Shown here: one piece after another, positions 17,539-26,754 of the stretch | How positions within the stretch are numbered: position 1 is the first letter of the stretch | How the letters are laid out: each line of letters begins with the position of its first letter | Source of the DNA: Sinorhizobium numidicum | GTDB taxonomy: Bacteria > Pseudomonadota > Alphaproteobacteria > Rhizobiales > Rhizobiaceae | DNA: 64,000 nt | Direction: 5' to 3' | Assembly: GCF_029892045.1 (NCBI RefSeq) | Contig: NZ_CP120367.1 | Coordinates: 372,001-436,000, forward strand | Program-made: the position numbers and the translations under genes | Notes under the pieces: generated by a model | What the model was told of the DNA's origin: nothing | What the model saw: the letters and a program-made list of their open reading frames with translations, nothing else | Database searches by the model: none

Positions 17539-18980
17539 GCCGCAAGTCCCGCGACGGCATAGGGATGTCTCCAGCGATCCTCGGCCTCCAACCGCGAGGC
17601 AAGCCGGAATAATGTTGTCTCTTCACCCATTCGGGCAAATATCTGTATGGGCAGCGGCAGACCATCGCGGTCGCACCCAAAGGGAAGAGTGAGCGCCGGA
17701 AAGCCGGAAACATTGGCAAGGCTCGCAAGCGGCGCAAAGGCTGCCATTTTTTGGAGATGAAGTTCCGTGTCGCTGTGATCGGTCGAAAACGAGCCGAGCG
17801 GTGGCGGCGCGCAGGCGAGCATAGGCGTCAGCAGACAGTCGATGCTTTCGAAGAGTGTCCATAAATTGCGACTGATGTGCACGTCGGCACTCAATGTCTG
17901 CCACAATTCCGGGGCCGAAAGCGCGCGTCCACGCTCCGCAAAGGCTAAGGAAAGCGGCTCAGCCTGCCTGAGGTCGAGCTTCAGAGTGTCTGCGAGCGAT
18001 GCCAGATTGACGGAGACAATGTCGGCGAAAACGCGGCTGCTGCTTGCGACGCTTGCCTCGAGCGCACTCCACTCGATAGGCACGACTTCGTGGCCATCTG
18101 CCTCGGCGACCCGCACTGCCGATACGACGGCCTCAAGCCTGCCGCTCTCCGTCGGATAAAGTGTGCCGGTATCGCTCAGTACCCCGATGCGCAACCGGCG
18201 CTTGGGTCGATCCTCCCGGCTGGGGTCGGCATAAGGCCCCTTCGCCCGACCCCGCAGCTGATCGAATAGCTGAGATACGTCACGGACCGAACGGCAGACG
18301 GCGAGTTCGCTCGCGATACCGCCGAGGTGATTTGCAAAGCCTGGTCCGGCCGGAATGGTCCCGCGCGTCGGCTTCAGGCCCACCAATCCGCAGCAGGCGG
18401 CAGGCACCCGAATGGAGCCGCCTGCATCTGTTGCATGAGCCAAGGCGACGATCCCCAGTGCGACGGCGCAGGCGGCGCCACCCGAGGACCCGCCGGCAGT
18501 GCGGGAGGGATCGAGTGGATTGCGGCACAATGGTCCGCGCGCCGGCTCGCTCGACAGAGAAAGGCCGAATTCAGGGCTTGTGGTCAGGCCGAAAAGATTG
18601 AAGCCGGCGTTGCGGAAGCGCTCGGCCAGATCGGAATCAGCGCTCGGATCAGGTCGGTCAATTAGCCGGGAGCCGGCTCTCACTGGAAAACCCTTGAAAG
18701 GACCTCCGAGGTCTTTGGCAAGTGTGGGCACGCCCGCAAACGGTCGGACAGCGAACCGATTGGGATCGTCTCTACGTTCCTTGTCCAACGCACTGGCGGC
18801 CGCCATCCCCAACTCGGCCTCAAGCTGGCAGATGGCTCCATAGCTTTCGCGGTCGCAAGCGGCAGCAATTGCCGCCGCCATTGCCTCCGCGCATGTCATC
18901 GCCCCGGCAGAAATCTGATCGGCGAGCGCCGTCGCGTCGCCGCCTGCGACCGTAAATCCCGCCCCTTCGCTCCGGCTCAT
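17535..18980 (-). CDS. Amidase (amidase-signature family)
   Basis: A 481-residue amidase-signature hydrolase. The Ser-cisSer-Lys triad is visible: Lys in VPTLAKDLGG, Ser in RTAGGSSGGAACAVA, and the nucleophile in TDAGGSIRVPAACCG. The family splits carboxamides, ureides, biuret or allophanate; AtzE/AtzF-like members complete s-triazine breakdown. It sits between the binding-protein gene and the ATPase gene of the BMP-type operon, so it probably hydrolyses the imported compound or the product of the linked deaminase. It starts 13 bases after the binding-protein stop. Confidence 0.9.
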   Translation of the reverse strand: MSRSEGAGFTVAGGDATALADQISAGAMTCAEAMAAAIAAACDRESYGAICQLEAELGMAAASALDKERRDDPNRFAVRPFAGVPTLAKDLGGPFKGFPVRAGSRLIDRPDPSADSDLAERFRNAGFNLFGLTTSPEFGLSLSSEPARGPLCRNPLDPSRTAGGSSGGAACAVALGIVALAHATDAGGSIRVPAACCGLVGLKPTRGTIPAGPGFANHLGGIASELAVCRSVRDVSQLFDQLRGRAKGPYADPSREDRPKRRLRIGVLSDTGTLYPTESGRLEAVVSAVRVAEADGHEVVPIEWSALEASVASSSRVFADIVSVNLASLADTLKLDLRQAEPLSLAFAERGRALSAPELWQTLSADVHISRNLWTLFESIDCLLTPMLACAPPPLGSFSTDHSDTELHLQKMAAFAPLASLANVSGFPALTLPFGCDRDGLPLPIQIFARMGEETTLFRLASRLEAEDRWRHPYAVAGLAA

Positions 18981-18992
18981 GCAAATGCCTGT

Positions 18993-19979
18993 TTACTGAG
19001 GTGCATCCATCATTATCGGGACCTCAAAGGTTCCAGCTTTGATCGCGGAGCGTTTGGCCTCCATGGCCGCCTCAGCAGCGGCAGGGGCGACACCCCTAAC
19101 ATAGACAATATCGCTGCCGCCTTGCTTCATCAGCCCATAGGCAGTGTAGTTGTTGCCGGTCGGCTTGCCAGCCTTCACGTCTGCGATCGCAGCATTGAGG
19201 ATTGGTCGGAAATACCACATTGCGTTCGCGAAGACCGTATCGGGGTAGCGCGGCGTATAGTCGATCAGCGAACCGATGGACTTGATGCCACGCTCCTTCG
19301 CCGCGTCCGCGGTGCCGATGCGCTCGCCGAAGAGAATGTCCGCCCCGGCATCGATCTGAGCAAGTCCGGCTTCGCGTGCCTTGGGCGGATCAAAGAAGGT
19401 TCCGATGAAGGAGACGAGGTGTTTGGCGTCCGGGCGCACTTCCTTGACGCCTGCGCCAAACGCATTGATCAGCATGTTGACCTCGGGAATGGGAAGAGCG
19501 CCGACCGAACCAACTATGCCGGACTTCGTCATAGCCCCGGCCAGCATGCCGGCGAGATAAGCCCCGTCATGGTTCCAGGTGCCGAAGACACCAAAATTGG
19601 AACCCGTGGCCTCGCCGCTCGATCCAAGCAAGAATGCCGTATCTGGATAATCGGCTGCGACCTGGCGCGCCTCGCGCTCGACGGCATAAGCCTCGCCGAC
19701 AATAAGCTTACAGCCTTGCTCGGCATATTCGCGCATGGCCCGTGGATAGTCGGTGCCTGATACGCCTTCCGAAAATACATACTCGATCGCGCCCTCTGAA
19801 GCAGCGTCCTGAAGGGCCTTATGAAGACAGGAATTCCAGGCGTTTTCGACCGGCGAGGCATGGATGCCGGCGACTTTCATCTTCTCTTGAGCGCGTACGG
19901 CTGGTGCCAGGGCGTTTGCGCCGAGAGCCAACCCCGAGGCGAGGATCGCTCGCCGCGAAAGGATAAATTGCTTCGTCAT
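18993..19979 (-). CDS. BMP-family ABC transporter substrate-binding protein, Tat-exported
   Basis: A 328-residue periplasmic binding protein of the basic-membrane-protein (PF02608) family, which binds purine nucleosides and related heterocycles. The start at 19979 has GAGGGGAAC directly upstream. The N-terminus ILSRRAILASGLALG is a twin-arginine-type signal with a probable cut after VRAQ. Family marks include DYPDTAFLLGSS, IVGSVGALPIPEV and ADILFGERIGTAD. First gene of the operon running to 12666. Confidence 0.9.
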   Translation of the reverse strand: MTKQFILSRRAILASGLALGANALAPAVRAQEKMKVAGIHASPVENAWNSCLHKALQDAASEGAIEYVFSEGVSGTDYPRAMREYAEQGCKLIVGEAYAVEREARQVAADYPDTAFLLGSSGEATGSNFGVFGTWNHDGAYLAGMLAGAMTKSGIVGSVGALPIPEVNMLINAFGAGVKEVRPDAKHLVSFIGTFFDPPKAREAGLAQIDAGADILFGERIGTADAAKERGIKSIGSLIDYTPRYPDTVFANAMWYFRPILNAAIADVKAGKPTGNNYTAYGLMKQGGSDIVYVRGVAPAAAEAAMEAKRSAIKAGTFEVPIMMDAPQ

Positions 19980-19994
19980 GTTCCCCTCTTTTTT

Positions 19995-20004
19995 ACCAAT
20001 TGGT
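19995..20004. promoter_or_regulatory. Palindrome ACCAATTGGT upstream of the BMP-type operon
   Basis: A perfect 10-base palindrome lies 15 bases upstream of the binding-protein start, close to the ribosome site, and is followed by TTTAAAAACCA. It resembles GntR/FadR- or LacI-type operators. No dedicated regulator is next to it. Confidence 0.35.
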
Positions 20005-20291
20005 TTAAAAACCATATGGGTCGCCTAAAAAGGTGTCAAGGAAACCGGCTGCGCAAATTCTAGCCATAACAAGGGACGGCGATTACCTGTTCAGAACTTC
20101 TGCTTTATCCTAACCACCAGCTGTTATGTCGAGATCCCCGGCCACACTTCAACAGTGTGCCGGCGTACCTTGGTTTGGCAATTTCGAGGATCGCGAGGTT
20201 CGTCTCGGCTTGCCGTCCGCCCGCATTTAAGCATGAAGCAGGTGCGACTTCACGGTCACCCGAAGTAACGGGGATCCGACTCTTCGCTCTA

Positions 20292-22304
20292 TCAGCCGAG
20301 GCGGGCGACTTGGTCGTGGAGTCTTGGCTCGACCACCGTCGCATTTCCTCGCTGATTAATAGCTCCTCCCCAGCGATCATGCCAGGCGTTGAACATCAAC
20401 ACCGTCCAGAGTTGCGGTGCACAGTCGCGGTGCCCGGCAAGATGCGCCTTCCAGCGCTCCACGATCGGTTCTACTCGGAAGATCCCGTCGCGTCGCAACC
20501 GCGATGGCGAAAGCATGTCTTCGGCCCAGGGGCGCAGCGGCCCTCGGAGCCAAGCAGCGATTGGTGCGCCAAATCCGCGTTTCGGAAGGCTCATGAATTC
20601 CTCTGGTAATCGTCGTGAAAGCAGATGGCGCAAAGCGGTTTTGCCAAAGCACAGTGCTCTCGGGGCACGCCAGGCCTGTTCGATAAAGCGATAGTCGAGC
20701 AATGGAGCACGCATCTCCAGACCAACGGCCATCGAAGCACGGTCGACTTTTACGAGAATGTCATCCGGAAGATAAGCGATCATATCGCTATACATCATTC
20801 GGTCGACCGCACTGAGACACGCCGGGATTCGTTTCGATGTCATTGCGGTGGGCAGCTCGCGTCCGCCTGGCACGATTTCAGTCGGATGTGACCAAACTGA
20901 GAGAAAGTCCAGATAGCGGGTGTCGGGATCGCGGATTTCGAGCAGTTCGGCAAGCCTTCTTAGTCGATTGCCAGTCACCTCATCTTGCAGAGACCCGTGA
21001 GCTACACGGCGCACTCCCGACGCAGCAATTTCGAGCGCCCAGCGTGGGGCATGCATTGCCGCCTGAAGCGCAAAGCCGGGCGCCCTTTTGGCAAGGCGAT
21101 CGAAAACGGTCATTTGGCGATAACGATTATAGCCACCGAAGAACTCATCGCCCCCATCGCCCGACAGCGCCACCGTCACTGTTCTTCGCGCCAGCTTCGA
21201 GACCAGCAGTGTCGGGAGCTGCGACGGATCGGCAAACGGCTCGTCATAGACGTCCGGTAGATCGGCGATCATGCCCAAAGCGATGTCGGGCTCGGCCGTA
21301 ATCTCCGTGTGGTCGGTGTTCAGGTGCCGAGCGATCGCTGAGGCCACGTCAGCCTCATTATATTGCTCCTCGATAAAGCGCACCGTGTAAGTCTTCACCC
21401 GCGATGGAGAGACCTCTTGCATGACGGCCGTCACAAGAGACGAGTCGATGCCACTGGAAAGGAGCACTCCGACGGGAACGTCTGAGACGATCCGTTCACT
21501 GACCGCCCGCTTCAGCGTGTCATCCAGGAGATGCAAGGCTTCGTCGGCGCTCTCCACGCGCTGAGCGTATCCCCGCTCAGCCGCCTCGAAAGCGCTCCAA
21601 TAGGGTTTCACCGCATCTATGGCAGCCGTTGCCGAGACAGGCGGCTGATCGAGTGAAATGCTTAGCCACGAACCATGCGGGAGCTTGAATATGTCCCGAT
21701 AAATCGAATAGGGCGTCGGCACATAGCCATGCCGCATGTAGAGCGTAAGCGCGTCGCGGTCTATCTCCGCAGACCGAAAGGCAGGGTGCGTCCTAATGCT
21801 CTTCAGCTCGGACCCAAAAGCGACTGCATTCGGAGATATGCCGATATAAAGTGGTTTCTTGCCGATCCGATCGCGGGCGAACAGGATTTTTTTCGCCACT
21901 CTGTCGTAAAGTGCGAAGGCGAACATTCCGTTGCAGCGCTGCAGGGCGCCTTCAAGCCCATAAGCCTCGAATGCCTCCAAAAGGACTTCAGTATCGGAGT
22001 GGCCCAAGAATCGCGAGCCGTTTGCCTCCAGCTCGTCCCGCAGCTCGCGGAAACCGTAAATCTCGCCGTTGTAGACAATCGAATATCGGCCGCTGGCCGA
22101 GTGCATCGGCTGCGCGCCGGTCGGCGACAGATCGATTATCGCGAGACGGCGGTGGCAAAGGCCGACCCGGCCATCTGGGTCAAGCCAGATGCCTTCGTCA
22201 TCCGGCCCCCGATGTGCGAGTGCTCCCGCCATCTGCCTTAACGTTGCGGCGGATTCCCCGCGATCTCGCCTCGTATAATTTATTAGTCCGGCAATTCCAC
22301 ACAT
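20292..22304 (-). CDS. asnB: Glutamine-hydrolysing asparagine synthetase (AsnB-type)
   Basis: A 670-residue class II glutamine amidotransferase and synthetase. The start must be the Met before Cys (MCGIAGLIN), because the Cys becomes the N-terminal nucleophile after Met removal; eight further in-frame codons upstream are not used. GGAGAG lies before this ATG. The glutaminase domain (1-210) has LAHRGPDDEG, RLAIIDLS and VYNGEIYG; the synthetase domain has the PP-loop VLLSSGIDSSLV and LSGDGGDEFFGGYNRY. Such enzymes make asparagine or amidate sugars in surface polysaccharides and antibiotics. It has no operon partners here, so the role cannot be decided. Confidence 0.92.
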   Translation of the reverse strand: MCGIAGLINYTRRDRGESAATLRQMAGALAHRGPDDEGIWLDPDGRVGLCHRRLAIIDLSPTGAQPMHSASGRYSIVYNGEIYGFRELRDELEANGSRFLGHSDTEVLLEAFEAYGLEGALQRCNGMFAFALYDRVAKKILFARDRIGKKPLYIGISPNAVAFGSELKSIRTHPAFRSAEIDRDALTLYMRHGYVPTPYSIYRDIFKLPHGSWLSISLDQPPVSATAAIDAVKPYWSAFEAAERGYAQRVESADEALHLLDDTLKRAVSERIVSDVPVGVLLSSGIDSSLVTAVMQEVSPSRVKTYTVRFIEEQYNEADVASAIARHLNTDHTEITAEPDIALGMIADLPDVYDEPFADPSQLPTLLVSKLARRTVTVALSGDGGDEFFGGYNRYRQMTVFDRLAKRAPGFALQAAMHAPRWALEIAASGVRRVAHGSLQDEVTGNRLRRLAELLEIRDPDTRYLDFLSVWSHPTEIVPGGRELPTAMTSKRIPACLSAVDRMMYSDMIAYLPDDILVKVDRASMAVGLEMRAPLLDYRFIEQAWRAPRALCFGKTALRHLLSRRLPEEFMSLPKRGFGAPIAAWLRGPLRPWAEDMLSPSRLRRDGIFRVEPIVERWKAHLAGHRDCAPQLWTVLMFNAWHDRWGGAINQRGNATVVEPRLHDQVARLG

Positions 22305-22892
22305 GAAACACTCTCCAATACCGTTCAAAGTATACGACGGCGTGAGGAACCGGACGCCTTAGCCCGGTACTAGACTGGAACTCATTGAAAGCGCAGCGAC
22401 TTCAGCACTACGAACTTTTCATAAAACAGAGAGTATTTAAGGCTCAACCTGAAGAAGATTGCAATTAACTAAATTAGTTGATGGTAGTAACACTCTCTCC
22501 CAGGCCCGGCAGCTGGCACGTTGCGAGGGGGAGGGTGCGGACCAAGGATCATTATCCTTTCACCGCGAACCACCGCCTCTTTATCATATCCTGCGAAGGC
22601 ACGAAAGCCAGGCCGTTGCGGGTTGGCGCATGAACTCGCCGGGAAGGAAGAGCCAGAGCCCGAAATTGCTCATCAGAGGTTCTCATATCGTGATCAATGC
22701 GAAGAACCTGCGGCCTTTCGCCGTCGGGAGAAGCGCCAACTGGCCGATCTTACCGACCGTGTTCAGCTGGGCATTGTGGGTCTGATCGGGCTCGATAATT
22801 CTCTAGTTTTCGCGTGGTTTGGCCATCTTTGAAAAAAGGCAGATTGTGGCGCAAGGTTTACTTGACAAACGCCAGTGGCCGTATTTTCCTTT
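22305..22892. other. Long intergenic region upstream of the LacI gene
   Basis: About 590 bases between the divergent asnB and lacI-type genes. Two overlapping frames of about 100 codons (22459-22785 and 22521-22832) have no ribosome site, no recognisable motif and poor composition, so I do not call them. TTGACA at 22862-22867 may be a -35 element for the regulator gene. Confidence 0.35.
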
Positions 22893-22918
22893 GTAAACCG
22901 CTTTACTAAACCGCTTTA
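22893..22918. promoter_or_regulatory. Two tandem LacI/GalR-type operators
   Basis: GTAAACCGCTTTAC (22893-22906) and TAAACCGCTTTA (22907-22918) are near-palindromes of the LacI/GalR type, with a central CG and A/T-rich flanks, repeated with a 14-base period just before the regulator start. Autoregulation by the protein encoded at 22937 is the natural reading; control of the downstream importer genes is likely. Confidence 0.7.
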
Positions 22919-22936
22919 CAATAATTGGGGGAGCTG

Positions 22937-23959
22937 GTGGCGCGGGAACGAGCAACAAGTCTCAAGGATGTGGCGGCCGCCGCCGGGGTCTCCATCTCCA
23001 CCGTATCGCGGCTTCTGAATGGATCTCTCGATCTGCCTGCCGAGACGAAGAAACGAATTGAGGATGCGATCCTTGACCTCAATTACCATCCGAACCCGCA
23101 TGCGCGTCGGTTGAGCCGAGGACGGTCTGATACGATCGGCCTTGTCGTGCCGGATATCGCAAACCCCTTCTTTGCAACGCTCGTCGCAGCAGTCGAGGCG
23201 GAAGCCGACAAGCTCGGGCTCGCCGTGTCGCTCTATGCGACGCTGAACCGCCAGGGACGCGAGGTTGCTTACCTGCAACTCATCGAACGAAATCATGTCG
23301 ACGGATTGATCTTCGTCACCAACCATCCGGACAACGGGCAATTGGCCGAGCTCATCAACCGCACCGGCAAGGTCGTCGTTGCCGATGAAGACGTTCCGGA
23401 CGCGAACGCCCCGAAGCTCTTTTCCGACAACGAGCGCGGTGGTTATCTTGCCGGAAAGCATCTCGCCGAACACGGGCACCGGAACGTCCTCTTCATCGGG
23501 GGGGCTGAAGCTATGATCAGCTCACGCCGGCGCTTGGCGGGCTTGGAACGGGCGATGCGAGAGGCAGCCGACGGTTCGGCGAACATCTCGAAATATCACG
23601 GCGAATACACAATTGAATTCGGACGAGAAGCCGGACGACGTTTCCTGGCGGAGGGAAGGCCGCCGACCGCGATCTTTGCGAGTTCGGATGAGATTGCGAT
23701 CGGTTTGATCGAGGTCTTGCGCGCGCAAGGTGTTTCGATACCCGAGGACGTTTCACTCGTCGGTTTCGACGATGTCGGGCCACTCCATCTCTTTGCCCCT
23801 CCGGTGACGGCTATCCGTCAGCCGGTCAGATCGATCGGACAGCGCGCCGTCGCTCTGCTCCTTGAAACGAATTGGCAGGAGAGCCCAGGCTCTTTTCGAG
23901 AAACGCTCCTACCGGTCGAAATCGTCGTGCGGAAATCCGTTGCACCGCCCGCGAGATAA
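22937..23959 (+). CDS. LacI-family transcriptional regulator
   Basis: A repressor of 340 residues from GTG at 22937. The N-terminal helix-turn-helix is TSLKDVAAAAGVSISTVSRL, with hinge NYHPNPHARRLSRGRSDTIG, followed by a periplasmic-binding-protein-like ligand domain (IGLVVPDIANPFFATLV, VDGLIFVT, FASSDEIAIGLIEVL, VSLVGFDDV). A TTG four codons upstream (22925) would lie next to the operator; GTG is preferred because GGGGGAG is just upstream. It probably senses the sugar or nucleoside imported by the following genes and binds the tandem operators 20-40 bases upstream. Confidence 0.9.
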   Translation: MARERATSLKDVAAAAGVSISTVSRLLNGSLDLPAETKKRIEDAILDLNYHPNPHARRLSRGRSDTIGLVVPDIANPFFATLVAAVEAEADKLGLAVSLYATLNRQGREVAYLQLIERNHVDGLIFVTNHPDNGQLAELINRTGKVVVADEDVPDANAPKLFSDNERGGYLAGKHLAEHGHRNVLFIGGAEAMISSRRRLAGLERAMREAADGSANISKYHGEYTIEFGREAGRRFLAEGRPPTAIFASSDEIAIGLIEVLRAQGVSIPEDVSLVGFDDVGPLHLFAPPVTAIRQPVRSIGQRAVALLLETNWQESPGSFRETLLPVEIVVRKSVAPPAR

Positions 23960-23995
23960 TAAACCGCAACGCAAAACCGTCAGAGGATAAGGAAC

Positions 23996-24946
23996 ATGAC
24001 CTGGAATTTGAAACGCAGAACTCTTCTCGCCGGCCTTACCGCGCTAGCGTCCCTCGGCGCCGCTTTCTCTCCAGCATTCGCTGCGGAGAAAACTTTCGCG
24101 CTCGTGCAGATCAATCAGCAGGCGCTCTTCTTCAATCAGATGAACGAAGGCGCACAGAAAGCGGCCGATGCGGCGGGCGTGAAGCTGGTGATTTTCAATG
24201 CCAACAATGATCCGGCTGCTCAAAACAGCGCAATCGAGACCTATATTCAGCAAAAGGTCGACGGGATCGCGGTCGCAGCCATCGACGTGAACGGCATCAT
24301 GCCGGCTGTCACGCAAGCCTCTGAGGCGGGCATTCCCGTCGTTGCAATCGATGCGATCCTGCCGGAGGGGCCGCAAAAGGCGCAGATCGGCGTCGATAAT
24401 GCCAAGGCCGGCGCGGATATGGGCAAATTCTTCCTCGACTACATCAAGGCGAATGCCGACGGCAAAGCCAAACTTGGCATTGTCGGAGCGCTCAACTCCT
24501 TCATTCAGAACGTGCGCCAGGAAGGCTTCGAAAAGACCCTGAAGGGCGTCGACGGCGTCACCATCGCAGGCGTCGTCGACGGCCAGAACATTCAGGACAA
24601 CGCCCTTGCCGCGGCCGAAAACCTCATCACCGGTAATCCGGACCTCACCGCCATCTACGCAACGGGCGAACCGGCATTGATGGGCGCTATCGCCGCAGTT
24701 GAAAGCCAGGGCAAGCAGGACAGCATCAAGGTCTTTGGTTGGGACCTGACCGCCCAGGCAATTGCCGGCATCGATGCGGGCTATGTGGCAGCAGTTATCC
24801 AGCAGGATCCCGCCGCCATGGGAGCCGCTGCCATCGATGCGCTGAAGAAGGTTTCTGAAGGTGGAAGCGTTGAGAAGAACATCGCCGTTCCGGTGACCAT
24901 CGTCACTAAGGACAATGTCGAACCCTATCGCACGGTATTCAAGTGA
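23996..24946 (+). CDS. Sugar ABC transporter substrate-binding protein (RbsB-like)
   Basis: A 316-residue periplasmic binding protein of the ribose/xylose/galactose class. The signal peptide MTWNLKRRTLLAGLTALASL ends near AFAAEK. Family marks are ALFFNQMNEGAQKAADAAG, QKVDGIAVAAIDVNGIMP and IVGALNSFIQNVRQEGF. AGAGGATAAGGA precedes the ATG. First gene of the importer after the regulator, 36 bases downstream of its stop. Confidence 0.92.
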   Translation: MTWNLKRRTLLAGLTALASLGAAFSPAFAAEKTFALVQINQQALFFNQMNEGAQKAADAAGVKLVIFNANNDPAAQNSAIETYIQQKVDGIAVAAIDVNGIMPAVTQASEAGIPVVAIDAILPEGPQKAQIGVDNAKAGADMGKFFLDYIKANADGKAKLGIVGALNSFIQNVRQEGFEKTLKGVDGVTIAGVVDGQNIQDNALAAAENLITGNPDLTAIYATGEPALMGAIAAVESQGKQDSIKVFGWDLTAQAIAGIDAGYVAAVIQQDPAAMGAAAIDALKKVSEGGSVEKNIAVPVTIVTKDNVEPYRTVFK

Positions 24947-25749
24947 TGGTGGCAGATAGACAGCATTTTGAGGCTGTTGCCGGTGTCGGGGGGGCTTCGC
25001 CCTCCCGCGCTGGAAACAGCCCGCGCGTTTCCTTGAGAGGAATTCGCAAGAGCTTCGGCTCGCATCAGGCGCTGCGTGGTGTGGATCTCGATGTCTATCC
25101 GGGCGAATGCCTTGGTCTCGTCGGAGACAATGCGGCAGGCAAGTCGACGCTCACGAAGATCATTTCCGGGACCTATATCGCCGATGGTGGAACAATCACG
25201 CTCGAAGGCGAAGAGGTGCGGTTTTCCGGTCCCGCCGACGCGCGCAATCGCAATATCGAGATGGTCTTCCAGGATCTCAGCCTCTGTGACCACGTCGATG
25301 TCGTTGGCAATCTCTTTCTCGGACGTGAGATCAGCAAGGGTCCGTTTCTCGACACCAGGACGATGCTGGCGGAAGCCCGCAAAATGCTCGATGCGCTTGA
25401 AATCCGCATTCCGCGGCTGACCGCCAAGGTCGCGCAGCTCTCCGGCGGCCAGCGCCAGGCCATCGCCATTGCCCGTGCCGCGTCGTTCAATCCCAAGACC
25501 CTGATCATGGACGAGCCGACTTCCGCGCTGGCCGTGGCAGAAGTGGAGGCGGTCCTTTCGCTGATTAACCGGGTCAAGGCCAAAGGCGTCTCGGTGATCC
25601 TGATCACGCATAGGCTGCAGGATCTCTTTCGCGTCTGCGATCGGGTCGCCGTCATGTACGAAGGCACGAAAGTCGCCGAACGCGACATCGGTAACACCAA
25701 CTTGGAAGACCTCGTCAAATTGATTGTCGGGGAGGGAGCCAAGCAATGA
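24946..25749 (+). CDS. Sugar ABC transporter ATP-binding protein, single-domain
   Basis: A 267-residue ATPase with Walker A GDNAAGKST, Q-loop VFQDLSL, signature LSGGQRQAIAIARA and Walker B TLIMDEPTSAL. Ribose-type importers usually use a double-domain RbsA of about 500 residues; this one has a single domain and presumably works as a homodimer, as in the FrcA type. The ATG overlaps the upstream stop (TGATG); a GTG one codon earlier is possible. It overlaps the permease gene by four bases. Confidence 0.92.
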   Translation: MVADRQHFEAVAGVGGASPSRAGNSPRVSLRGIRKSFGSHQALRGVDLDVYPGECLGLVGDNAAGKSTLTKIISGTYIADGGTITLEGEEVRFSGPADARNRNIEMVFQDLSLCDHVDVVGNLFLGREISKGPFLDTRTMLAEARKMLDALEIRIPRLTAKVAQLSGGQRQAIAIARAASFNPKTLIMDEPTSALAVAEVEAVLSLINRVKAKGVSVILITHRLQDLFRVCDRVAVMYEGTKVAERDIGNTNLEDLVKLIVGEGAKQ

Positions 25750-26750
25750 CGACCTATACCGAACGTGCGAAAGGCTCGCCGGCCGCCGATTTCTTTACCG
25801 AACATGCGCAGGTCCTCTCGATCACCTTCTTCTTTCTTGCCTGCGTCGTGTTTTTCTCCGTCATGACCGATACGTTCATGACGCTCGGCAATATTCTAAA
25901 CGTCATCCGCCAGGCGGCTCCAATCCTGATCGTTGCCGTCGCCATGACCTTCGTCATCATCACCGGCGGCATAGATCTTTCAGTCGGTTCTCAGGTCGCT
26001 CTCGTCAATGCGGTGGCCGCGATCATTCTCGCCATGGGCTACCCATGGCCGGTTGTTGTCCTTGCCATGCTTGCCTTCGGCGCCTTCCTCGGCCTCGTCC
26101 AGGGCTGGTTTACCGCCTATCAGGGAATCCCTGCCTTCATCGTGACGCTTGCCGGTCTTTCGATCCTGCGCGGTTTTGCGCTCTATCTGACCCAGGGCTA
26201 TTCCATTCCGATCAAGGACGCTCCGGGCTTCTTTGCGCTCGGTCGCGGCGAATTGCTCGGTGTCCCGGTGCCGGCGCTGATCGCAGTCCTCGTCGCCGTT
26301 TTCGGCTACGTGGTGATCAAGTCGACCAAATACGGTCGGCAGGTGGTCGCTGTAGGCTCTAACATGGAAGCCGCACGGCGCGTCGGCATGCCGGCGAAAT
26401 GGATCATCGCCTCGGTCTACCTGATTTCCGGGATCGCAAGCGCGCTCGCCGGGCTGTTGATTGCCGCGCGCCTCGGCTCCGGCTCGTCGAATGCTGCGGT
26501 CGGTTTCGAACTGCAGGTGATCGCGGCAGTCGTCTTGGGCGGCACCTCGTTGATGGGCGGACGCGGGACCATCTTGGGGACCGTACTCGGCACGCTCACG
26601 ATCGCCGTCATTGGCAACGGTCTGATCCTGATGCACATCTCGCCCTTCTTCACCCAGATCGTCACCGGCGCCATCATCCTCATCGCGATTTGGCTGAACA
26701 CTCGCATCTTCACCACCAACTTTCGGTTTGGCGCAGGAATGAAGAAGTAA
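25746..26750 (+). CDS. Sugar ABC transporter permease (RbsC-like)
   Basis: A 334-residue permease of the ribose/branched-chain family. Marks are FVIITGGIDLSVGSQVALV, YQGIPAFIVTLAGLSILRG, KSTKYGRQVVAVGSNMEAAR and AAVVLGGTSLMGGRGTILGT, with about ten hydrophobic segments. It is translationally coupled to the ATPase gene upstream and followed after four bases by the phosphotriesterase-like gene, so transport and catabolism are in one transcript. Confidence 0.93.
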   Translation: MTTYTERAKGSPAADFFTEHAQVLSITFFFLACVVFFSVMTDTFMTLGNILNVIRQAAPILIVAVAMTFVIITGGIDLSVGSQVALVNAVAAIILAMGYPWPVVVLAMLAFGAFLGLVQGWFTAYQGIPAFIVTLAGLSILRGFALYLTQGYSIPIKDAPGFFALGRGELLGVPVPALIAVLVAVFGYVVIKSTKYGRQVVAVGSNMEAARRVGMPAKWIIASVYLISGIASALAGLLIAARLGSGSSNAAVGFELQVIAAVVLGGTSLMGGRGTILGTVLGTLTIAVIGNGLILMHISPFFTQIVTGAIILIAIWLNTRIFTTNFRFGAGMKK

Positions 26751-26754
26751 GATC

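Noticed and set aside
22515..22530. TGGCAC...TTGC-like sigma-54 promoter
   Set aside because: Spacing between the two elements is far too short for -24/-12 recognition.
22459..22832. Two overlapping ~100-codon frames upstream of the LacI gene
   Set aside because: No start signals, unusual composition and no motif; they lie in a promoter-rich gap.
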